Source of the DNA: a virus
Direction: 5' to 3' (one strand)
IMG/VR virus record: IMGVR_UViG_3300027752_000102
Location: 1-25,222 of that record
DNA length: 25,222 bases
Position 1 is the first letter of the stretch. Every line of letters begins with the position of its first letter. Made by a program: the position numbers and the translations under genes. The notes below the pieces were generated by a model that was given only the letters and a program-made list of their open reading frames with translations, was not told the origin of the DNA and searched no databases. Positions 1-7,372 of this stretch are shown here, piece by piece.

Positions 1-1209
1 TTTACGTTGGTCATCTGTGAAGGTGAAGTCGATGCACTCAGTGTCGCCCAAGCATACAAAGAAAAGTACGGAAGAACCTATTCTGTGGTTGCTGTACCTT
101 CTTCATCTTCTACCTCTTGTGCTCTTGCTCAAAGGGATTGGATAAACTCCTTTAAGACTGTCGTAATTATGATGGATCAGGATGAAGCTGGTAAGAAGAT
201 GTCTGACTTCCTGGGTAAGATGATTAAACCAGGTAAGGCTAAAGTCGCAAAGCTACCAGAGAATGACGCTAATGCTACATTACTTAAGCATGGTTGGAAG
301 ACTTTGCTAGAGTGTGTGTGGAATGCACAGAGTTGGAACCCCTCAGGTATCGTTACAGGTAAACCTATCTGGGATCAATTCATTCAACGACAGAACGTAG
401 AGTGTGTACCCTACCCTGATTGCTTGAGTGGTTTAAATGATAAGCTAAAAGGAATTAGACATGGTGAGATTACTCTATTCACTTCTGGAACTGGTAGTGG
501 TAAGTCTACTATTATCAAAGAAATCATCTTGGATCTTCTCTCGAAAACAAAAGATCGGGTGGGGCTTATCAGTTTGGAAGAGAGCGTTGGAGATACGGCA
601 GAGAAGTTCATTGGCATGGTACTCAAGAAGTCTCTTAATGAGGATACACCTCCGGTTGAAGACGAGCTTAGACAAGGTTTTGACAAGGTGTTTGGAGATG
701 AAAGACTAGTACTGTTAGATCACCAAGGATCAGTTGGAGATGACAGTCTCATAGACAAGATAGAATACATGGCCCTCATGGGTTGTAAGTATCTAGTACT
801 AGACCACATCACAATCGCTGTATCAGAGGGAAGTGATGGTTTATCTGGTAACGAGGCCATAGATAAATTCATGTCAGACCTACTCAAAATAGTCAAGCGA
901 CACAACATCTGGCTAGGCTTGATCTCTCACCTTCGTAAAGCACAAGGTGGTAAGGCATTCGAGGATGGTAACATTGCATCTATCGATGACATCAAGGGTT
1001 CTGGTTCTATCAAACAGATCTCCTTTGACATCATTGCATTCTCTAGGAACCTAACAGCAGCCGACGAATACGAACGTAACACTGTTCAATTCAGAGTGCT
1101 TAAGTCTAGGTTCACAGGTAAGACAGGTGATGCTGGTGCTGCAACATACGATGCACAGACTACCCGACTTCAGAATAAAGAAGTTGGTTTTGATTACATA
1201 ACTACATAG
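1..1209 (+). CDS. Primase/helicase (T7 gp4-like), 5' truncated by window edge
   Basis: This is a replicative primase-helicase that would unwind DNA at the fork and make primers. The reading frame is already open at base 1, so the zinc-binding and early primase parts lie outside the window. The visible part begins in the Toprim fold: EGEVDALS near bases 19-42 supplies the conserved Glu, and DQDEAGKK around 172-198 supplies the DxD metal site. A DnaB/RecA-type helicase domain follows, with Walker A GTGSGKST (about 487-510), Walker B LVLDH (about 793-807), an LISH element (about 913-924), and a GSGSIKQISFD block (about 996-1030) that resembles the motif H4 region. Domain order matches T7 gp4. 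The stop codon is followed directly by the ribosome binding site of the RNA polymerase gene, so the two are probably co-transcribed. The first in-frame TTG (base 7) is inside the Toprim domain and is not a real start. Confidence 0.93.
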   Translation, partial: FTLVICEGEVDALSVAQAYKEKYGRTYSVVAVPSSSSTSCALAQRDWINSFKTVVIMMDQDEAGKKMSDFLGKMIKPGKAKVAKLPENDANATLLKHGWKTLLECVWNAQSWNPSGIVTGKPIWDQFIQRQNVECVPYPDCLSGLNDKLKGIRHGEITLFTSGTGSGKSTIIKEIILDLLSKTKDRVGLISLEESVGDTAEKFIGMVLKKSLNEDTPPVEDELRQGFDKVFGDERLVLLDHQGSVGDDSLIDKIEYMALMGCKYLVLDHITIAVSEGSDGLSGNEAIDKFMSDLLKIVKRHNIWLGLISHLRKAQGGKAFEDGNIASIDDIKGSGSIKQISFDIIAFSRNLTAADEYERNTVQFRVLKSRFTGKTGDAGAATYDAQTTRLQNKEVGFDYITT

Positions 1210-1217
1210 GAGAATAC

Positions 1218-3512
1218 ATGTCAGCACTCCAAGAGATAGTTGATTACCTTGTCAAGAGGGTAGATGGTGTAAGTCCTGCACGTCGAAGACCCCACCTTGC
1301 TGGGCTCTTGATGAGATTGTCTGGAAACTATAGTGATCGTATGGAAGGGTACGTTGTTAAGAGTATCTCTATACTTCAAATGCAATTCACTAAAGACACC
1401 AGCGCAAGTCCAGCTGGTACAACTACACTGACCAACGCATCTACTAAGATAGGTCAGAATGTTGGTAAAGAACTAGACCGAGAGCCCCTCCCTTGGGGCT
1501 CTGTGGTGTCCATAGGAGACCTGTTTGTAGAAGCCTTGTACAACCTTGGGTTCATCGACTTGTCCTACGCTAAGACCCGTAACAGCTGCCATGTGGTGTC
1601 TGCATCACACAGGTGGTATGAGTTAGGTGTGATACCTGAGAGGGGTGGGAGCTTTCCTTTGGCCTCTACCAGTATCATAAGACCTAGGGATATCTCTGGT
1701 ATGATACAACATATCAATGGTGTTCACAGGCCAGTTATAAAAGGTAGAGTAGAGGGAGATCCAATAGACCCCTATGCACCTTGGGTACAAGCCCTTAACA
1801 AACTACAGCAGACTGCTTGGAAGATAAACAAACCAGTCTACAATGCAATGATTGAGAACAAAGAGTTGTTCTTATCCACTGATCCTATCAAAGACAATGA
1901 TGCTAAGGAGCTTAAACGTAGGAGTAAGATGGTTGAGTGGGCATTCATATCAGAGAAGGCACGTAAACTATCAGAGCTAGAAGAGTTCTATCAGTACCTG
2001 GATGTAGACTATCGTGGTAGATTCTATTACTGTGAAAGCTTTATGAACTTCCAAGGATCTGATTTAGCTAGGGGCTTGTTCAAGTTCCAACACTCAAAGC
2101 CTATGACTGAGAGTGGCTTGCAATGGTTAGCCATACACACAGCGTCTGTCTTCAACATGTCTTACAACATCGATGAGATACCTGAGTGGTGTACATCAGA
2201 CTACAAAGAACACCTTGAGGGTGAAGGGTTAGATAACATATCTGTTGACAAGATGACCCTAGAAGATCGTATCAGTTGGACTAATGAGTACATGGATGAA
2301 ATAATAGAGGCCGGTAAACAATCACAGTTCTCTGAAGAAGCTGAGAAGAAAGTGTCCTTCCTTGCTGCTTGTGTTGAGTGGTATGAATTTGACTGTGCTT
2401 ACAGGGACAATCGTATCCACATGACTAGCTTACCTATACCTGTTGATGGTAGTAACAATGGTTGGCAACACCTAGGGGCAATCTCTAAGGACGAACAGAC
2501 TGGTGAGTTAGTTGGACTGATCCCCTCAGAGATACAGAAAGACTTCTATGTACAGACAGCTAAAGAGATGATTGATCTGTGTAAGGATGATCGGCTCAAT
2601 GGTATCTTGTCCAGTATGCCTATGAAAAGAATACGCAAGGGTATATCCAAGCGTGGCTCTATGACTAGGGCATACTCTGCAGGGTCTAAGAAGATCGCTG
2701 AGAACATGTTCTTTGATTGTAAGTCAGAGGACTACCACACAGAGTATGGTATCACACAAGATGACTGTACTAAGTTATCTAAACTGCTGATCAAAGCAAT
2801 TGATAAAGTATGTCCAGGCCCACTGTCTACTATGAGTTACCTACAGAACCTAGCGATGTATCAATTAGGTACACATGTAAAGGTAGACTCAGAAGGATAC
2901 GAAGCTAACACTGAGTATCGTAGCCTGTCTAAGATACGTGACACTCTGATGAAGAAGAACTTCAAGACTGATGAAGATCTTTATGAGCTTAACGATGTTG
3001 TGATTAAACTTAAAGAGTTCACGACAAGTCTTAAACATGGTAAGGGTGAGGATAGGATTGAGTGGAGTACACCTTCAGGGTTCCATGTGATCTATGAGAA
3101 ATGGATCATGCAAGATAGGAAAGCTAGAGGCCGCATCAAAGGGTATGGAAATAAGACAGGTCAGGTTACACACGTAGCCCTTGTCCCTACACGTATGCCC
3201 GATAGAAGAGGTTTCATCTGTGGTATGTCACCTAACTACATACACTCTATGGATGCTAGTCATATGGCTTTAGTTATCTCTGAGTGGGATGGCTGCTTTG
3301 CAGCTGTGCATGATAGCTTCAGTACTCATGCTAGTGATGTGAATAGACTACTCGACCTAACCAAACAAGTATTCATACGCATGTATGACTACGATAATTA
3401 CTTTGAGGTTATACGTAACTTCATCACAGATGCTGAGGATGATGTGGAACAACCTACATTAGGCAGCTTAGATATAAAGGAGATTGAAAACAGTGACTAC
3501 TTCTTCGCGTAA
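1218..3512 (+). CDS. T7-like single-subunit DNA-directed RNA polymerase (764 aa)
   Basis: This is a phage-encoded single-subunit RNA polymerase expected to transcribe phage middle/late genes. Visible motifs are DYRGR (D264 to R268, the DxxGR motif), motif A VDGSNNGWQH with catalytic Asp410, motif B K478-x7-Y486 inside SKRGSMTRAYS (same spacing as T7 K631/Y639), the SPNYIHSMDASH element near the C-terminus, and motif C VHDSF with His698-Asp699. The protein ends in YFFA, recalling the FAFA terminus of T7 RNAP. It has 764 residues against 883 in T7. The DxxGR arginine is at 268 rather than 425, so the N-terminal promoter-contacting domain is about 157 residues shorter. A short N-terminus is also known for the N4 RNAPII type. 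The start is ATG at 1218, preceded by AGGAGA that overlaps the primase/helicase stop. The 3' end overlaps the next small gene. Confidence 0.96.
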   Translation: MSALQEIVDYLVKRVDGVSPARRRPHLAGLLMRLSGNYSDRMEGYVVKSISILQMQFTKDTSASPAGTTTLTNASTKIGQNVGKELDREPLPWGSVVSIGDLFVEALYNLGFIDLSYAKTRNSCHVVSASHRWYELGVIPERGGSFPLASTSIIRPRDISGMIQHINGVHRPVIKGRVEGDPIDPYAPWVQALNKLQQTAWKINKPVYNAMIENKELFLSTDPIKDNDAKELKRRSKMVEWAFISEKARKLSELEEFYQYLDVDYRGRFYYCESFMNFQGSDLARGLFKFQHSKPMTESGLQWLAIHTASVFNMSYNIDEIPEWCTSDYKEHLEGEGLDNISVDKMTLEDRISWTNEYMDEIIEAGKQSQFSEEAEKKVSFLAACVEWYEFDCAYRDNRIHMTSLPIPVDGSNNGWQHLGAISKDEQTGELVGLIPSEIQKDFYVQTAKEMIDLCKDDRLNGILSSMPMKRIRKGISKRGSMTRAYSAGSKKIAENMFFDCKSEDYHTEYGITQDDCTKLSKLLIKAIDKVCPGPLSTMSYLQNLAMYQLGTHVKVDSEGYEANTEYRSLSKIRDTLMKKNFKTDEDLYELNDVVIKLKEFTTSLKHGKGEDRIEWSTPSGFHVIYEKWIMQDRKARGRIKGYGNKTGQVTHVALVPTRMPDRRGFICGMSPNYIHSMDASHMALVISEWDGCFAAVHDSFSTHASDVNRLLDLTKQVFIRMYDYDNYFEVIRNFITDAEDDVEQPTLGSLDIKEIENSDYFFA
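3476..3482 (+). promoter_or_regulatory. Ribosome binding site choosing a GTG start
   Basis: AAAGGAG lies inside the 3' end of the RNA polymerase gene. It ends 10 nt before a GTG at 3493 and only 1 nt before a TTG at 3484. The spacing favours GTG 3493 as the start of the downstream gene. Confidence 0.6.
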
Positions 3513-3774
3513 ATCATATAATCATTTAGCACTACGAGGTGTTCAAGTAGATGATGATGAGTTCATCTCTGATTGGAACATCAACCCACTGACAAAGACA
3601 TCTCTAGATTCAGAGCTGGCTTACACAAGGGATCTTATGCCACGAGTCATGGACATTGGTATTGCAGAAGACCTAGAAGGTGGTGTGATAAATGATAAAG
3701 AAGCACGACAGCGTAAGCAAGATCAAATGAAGGAGTACCGAGAGCTCCTTGCAAAGAAAGGTATGCTTAAATAA
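3493..3774 (+). CDS. Small hypothetical protein downstream of RNA polymerase (93 aa)
   Basis: I do not recognise this protein. It overlaps the last bases of the RNA polymerase gene and is the last gene before the convergent terminator, so it is co-expressed with the polymerase. The sequence is soluble and charged: an acidic patch VDDDEF near residues 20-25, a central DWNINPLTKTSLDSE segment, and a Lys/Glu/Gln-rich predicted C-terminal helix (residues about 65-93) ending in GMLK. No signal peptide, membrane segment or cysteines are visible. The start at 3493 is chosen from the AAAGGAG position; a TTG at 3484 would add three residues. Its position would suit a factor acting with the RNA polymerase or the replisome, but nothing in the sequence shows that. 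Confidence 0.7.
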   Translation: MTTSSRKSYNHLALRGVQVDDDEFISDWNINPLTKTSLDSELAYTRDLMPRVMDIGIAEDLEGGVINDKEARQRKQDQMKEYRELLAKKGMLK

Positions 3775-3778
3775 AATT

Positions 3779-3825
3779 AAAAAACCCCCAGGAAAACCGT
3801 AATGGTTCTCTTGGGGGTTTTATTT
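3779..3825. terminator. Bidirectional rho-independent terminator between convergent operons
   Basis: The arms at 3785-3798 and 3804-3817 form a hairpin. CCCCC pairs with GGGGG, followed by A-T, a G-T wobble, G-C, A-T, one A/C mismatch, then AACC with GGTT around a GTAAT loop. The 5' side carries an A-run (3779-3784) and the 3' side a T-rich tract (3818-3829), so either strand reads as a stem followed by U residues. It sits exactly between the stop codons of the rightward gene (3774) and the leftward gene (3830), as expected for a shared terminator that prevents read-through and antisense transcription. Confidence 0.88.
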
Positions 3826-3829
3826 TTAT

Positions 3830-6800
3830 TTAGTGTGCATAGTATTGCAATGGAATACGTCTACCGCTTTCGGTTTTGTAACCATTCATAAGCAACTCTT
3901 TTCTAAGGGCTGTCTTGTTGCTGTTAGTTCTTTTAATAACATCTGGCAACCTAGAATGTAGGTTTAACTCATTCCGAAGAAGACCCTTAAAGGTCTTGAG
4001 TTGATTGACAGTGGGCTCAGATGGTGGGTTGTATGGATCATACCCCACCTTCTTCATCTCCGCAGCCATTACCCTAGACATGCGAACACGATCTTCTTGA
4101 AGTTGCTCCTCTGTCCTGACCTTCCCAGCAGTACCCGTCAGTTTACTCATGCGTCCCCAGAGGTTAGCCATGTACATATTACCACTGGCAGCAGGGGATA
4201 CCTTAAGCATCCAATCCATATAGACCTTCTCATTATCTGTAAGCTTGTCATCAGGCTTTCTACCTTTCATCTTCTCTTCAAAACGCTTAGTCGCCTCAGT
4301 CAGGGAGTTACGTGCTTGTTCTAGGTAGCTCCAGTCAAGGGTTGCATCCATCCAGTTGAGGTTAATCTCTTCTAGGAATACATCATAACCATTAGCATCT
4401 ACTTTAAAAGCATCGTAGATAGTTAAAAGGAATGGATTTCCATTGGATGCTTTACCTGCCCTGTCCCAAGACTTACCAGAGGCAGTCATTGCTACAGTGG
4501 CAGCATCAACAGCTTGGATAGGGGCAACAACAGATCCACCATAAGCAAACTCACCAGGAGTGCCTTCAATGGTACCATCTGGGTTTGTTCTATTACGAGT
4601 GGCAGCAGCCGTAGTCTCAGTCTCATAGTGTGCAACAGTTGTCTTAACCCTTTCAACCTTAGCGTTTATAAACACAGGTGAGAATGGGCCTTGAACACCA
4701 GTTATAGGAGCGATACTTTTATAGGTACTTTTAGATGCTGCATCATAACCTGTAGAGGATTCACCACCAATGTGAATGTCCATACCTGTTGGACTTTTGA
4801 TGATGAAGGGCTCATTCATAGAAGCGTGAAGTGCAGCAGCAGCCCTCATAATAGACCTAGCCTCTATTGATTCAGCAGTCATCACACCTTCAAGAGATCC
4901 TTTATATTTCTCTAAGAGAACCTTAGCTAAATCCCTACGTGACATAGTGGAGTCTATAATAGAAAGACTGGGGCCATAAGAACTTTCAGAGTCCTGTATT
5001 AGTTTTTCATTTAAAACTTCCAACACTTCTTCAATGTCAGTTACAAAACTCTCTACCTCTTTACCATAACCGTAGGTCATAATAGTCAGCTTAGCTAGAT
5101 CCCTATTGCTGAACACAGCACGAGCAACATCATTCAGTTGTGGAAATAGATCCTCACTGATGTTCTCCCACCCACTTTCTAAACTTTGATCAGCTAATCT
5201 CATAAGCTTATCGCGGATGTCACCATCATCTAAGAGTGTTGACCTGTTACCTCTTGCTCTAAGAACACCAGTTAAGAAAGCTGTTGGTATCTCACCCATC
5301 TGCATACCCTGACTTGCAGGACCATTGGTCTTACCGTCCATGTAAGCATTCACATAGCTGATGAACTGCTTGTCATTAGGGTAGTTCCTTTTGAAGTCAA
5401 CGTACTTAGAGAAGTCTATTAACGTATCCATTAGCAGTGGACCATCTTCCCCTTTGTCTTTAATCATCTTAATGATCATACTATCATAATCACTATTTGG
5501 ATCAAGGCTGAGTTGATTAAACTTTGGGAACTGTGGAGAGTCTAAGGGAACACCATTAGCAATAGCTTCAGACACAGCTTCATACTGTGCATCAGTCATC
5601 TCCAGTGCTTGTGCAAGCCGCTTACCATAACCATATAGCTCAGACTCCCTAGCCTTGAGCATCACTTCCCTTTGGGCAGGTAAGAAGGTATCACCAGCAT
5701 CTATTATTGTATTACCTTGAGCGTCTTTAACTTTAGACAACAGTATCATGGCATACATCTGACGCAGGTTCTTCTCTTGCCTGTTTCCAGGCCTAATAAT
5801 AGATGGGTTAGGTGATCTTGTAGCAAACCGAACAGCCTTAGATGTCACTGGGTTAAAGTAGGATTGCTGAGGTGTTAACCTCCCTTGGAAACCCTGAACA
5901 TTATAGGTAAGGTAGTTGATACCATTTCGTTCCTGTGCTAGTGACTGCACTTCCTGTGCTAGTTTATTAAACAAGTTGTTTATATTTTCACCTGGACTGT
6001 AGATTTCTTCACGCATCTCTGGATTGTTTGCAAGCCTACGCTCCTGCATCTTAGCAGCAGCATTAAAATTATCCATTCTAGACTGACCAACATTGTTGAT
6101 CTCAGCTTGCCAAGTCTCATAATCACCAGTTACTAGTGTAGCTAAAACTGTAGAGTACAGGATCTTCATGCGTTGTTTATCAACCACATGTCCAACCTGA
6201 CCTAGGTTATCAATGGCTTGGTTGATTATCCGACCCATCTTCTGACCAGACTTACCACCAGATACTGCTCGAACTACGTTCTTACCAACATCAGTACCAG
6301 CCATTTGATTAGGTACTTTCTGAGGGCGTACTATCTGACGAGGGAATATCTGTTTACGATCAAGCTCACCTTCTTTAATAGCAGCTTCACCTTCTGCAGT
6401 TAGACCATAAACTATCTGACGGGTCTTTGGATCAACAGCTCGTGTAACAAGTGTTGGGTTAGAGTCTGCCCACAACTGCTTGAACGCAGCCCCCAGTGTC
6501 TCCGCTTCCTTACGCGGTAGTTTATCTGGAGATGCCAATGCTTGAACTTGAGGGTCAGCCTCAGGAGCACCCTGATTTATCATGGCCTGCCTATTCCTAC
6601 GCTGGTACTCAAGATGTATCCTGTTACCTATCTGTGCGTTACCCTCAGCGTGTGTGAGTGTTTTGTTTGGGCTTTCCACAGGGACAGATGGATCTCCCAT
6701 TGCCTCCGCAAGAGGGTCAAGGGTGTTGTCCAAGTTACCACCAAAGGTATCTTCAATAATAGCAGAGGCAATCTGTGTATACATTGGGTTAGGTATCTTT

Positions 6801-7372
6801 ACACCACCCTCAGATTCTATAATTGCATCAGCCCTACTAATAGCAGCTACAATGTTACCTTCAGAAGATTCAGCGATAGCATCCGAAAGTGCTGGACCTG
6901 AAACAGGTGAGTCACCTTTGGTTAATGCATAGGCTGAGGTGCCAAGACCTGTAAGGTTTAACCCAAGATTACCAGAGTTTACATTCTGAACAAGAGTCTT
7001 TGCACGAGATCTAAGATTACCACCAGCCTCAGCTTGTGCTGCAACAGTTACCTTCGGGAGTTGAACAGGTGTGACCCTATTGTACCTTTGGTTGTCAGTC
7101 TGAGCACGAGTAGCCATATCAGGTACCAAGAACCTGTTATCACTCTCTTGTTGTTCTGGGAGGATTAAATCAGGTGTTAACTCAGATGCATCCACCTGTG
7201 TGATTGCTTCAACCTGCTCCTGAGTGGTGTTAGCAATGTCCTGTAGGATACCTGTTGATTGTGGTGCAGGTGCTTCCTGTTGTGGAGGTACCTGCTCAGT
7301 TGTAGCAAATCGATCTTCTAAAGTCTGAGAGGGGAGCTCAGCACTCCCCCCTTTAATCACTGGTATAGCCAT
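3830..7372 (-). CDS. Putative virion-associated single-subunit RNA polymerase (1180 aa)
   Basis: This is the last gene of the late (virion) operon, yet it carries the motif series of single-subunit RNA polymerases. The series is: GFQGR with Arg498 followed by FNP (DxxGR motif); motif A MDGKTNG with Asp679; motif B R757-x3-K761-LTIMTYGY769-G770-KE, which aligns with T7 R627/K631/M635/T636/Y639/G640; SPTG at 860-863, matching the T7 TPDG strand; AP..AVDAATV around Asp956, matching T7 APNFVHSQDGSH without the histidines; and motif C TIYDAF with Asp987, where Tyr986 replaces the usual His. The first 110 residues are Gln/Pro-rich and look disordered, and about 190 residues extend past motif C. Only catalytic-core similarity is claimed; packaging in the virion is inferred from the late-operon position, as for N4 vRNAP. 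The start has AGGAG spacing and a TAATG overlap with the gene upstream. Confidence 0.8.
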   Translation of the reverse strand: MAIPVIKGGSAELPSQTLEDRFATTEQVPPQQEAPAPQSTGILQDIANTTQEQVEAITQVDASELTPDLILPEQQESDNRFLVPDMATRAQTDNQRYNRVTPVQLPKVTVAAQAEAGGNLRSRAKTLVQNVNSGNLGLNLTGLGTSAYALTKGDSPVSGPALSDAIAESSEGNIVAAISRADAIIESEGGVKIPNPMYTQIASAIIEDTFGGNLDNTLDPLAEAMGDPSVPVESPNKTLTHAEGNAQIGNRIHLEYQRRNRQAMINQGAPEADPQVQALASPDKLPRKEAETLGAAFKQLWADSNPTLVTRAVDPKTRQIVYGLTAEGEAAIKEGELDRKQIFPRQIVRPQKVPNQMAGTDVGKNVVRAVSGGKSGQKMGRIINQAIDNLGQVGHVVDKQRMKILYSTVLATLVTGDYETWQAEINNVGQSRMDNFNAAAKMQERRLANNPEMREEIYSPGENINNLFNKLAQEVQSLAQERNGINYLTYNVQGFQGRLTPQQSYFNPVTSKAVRFATRSPNPSIIRPGNRQEKNLRQMYAMILLSKVKDAQGNTIIDAGDTFLPAQREVMLKARESELYGYGKRLAQALEMTDAQYEAVSEAIANGVPLDSPQFPKFNQLSLDPNSDYDSMIIKMIKDKGEDGPLLMDTLIDFSKYVDFKRNYPNDKQFISYVNAYMDGKTNGPASQGMQMGEIPTAFLTGVLRARGNRSTLLDDGDIRDKLMRLADQSLESGWENISEDLFPQLNDVARAVFSNRDLAKLTIMTYGYGKEVESFVTDIEEVLEVLNEKLIQDSESSYGPSLSIIDSTMSRRDLAKVLLEKYKGSLEGVMTAESIEARSIMRAAAALHASMNEPFIIKSPTGMDIHIGGESSTGYDAASKSTYKSIAPITGVQGPFSPVFINAKVERVKTTVAHYETETTAAATRNRTNPDGTIEGTPGEFAYGGSVVAPIQAVDAATVAMTASGKSWDRAGKASNGNPFLLTIYDAFKVDANGYDVFLEEINLNWMDATLDWSYLEQARNSLTEATKRFEEKMKGRKPDDKLTDNEKVYMDWMLKVSPAASGNMYMANLWGRMSKLTGTAGKVRTEEQLQEDRVRMSRVMAAEMKKVGYDPYNPPSEPTVNQLKTFKGLLRNELNLHSRLPDVIKRTNSNKTALRKELLMNGYKTESGRRIPLQYYAH

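Noticed and set aside
6542-6932. Two overlapping plus-strand frames of 116-119 codons
   Set aside because: They are opposite the RNAP candidate's N-terminal region, overlap each other in different frames, and lack ribosome sites.
3830-7372. Reading the 1180-aa protein as merely another tape-measure or internal core protein
   Set aside because: The set of ordered RNAP motifs with T7 spacing at motif B is too specific for a generic internal protein, although virion location still rests on context.
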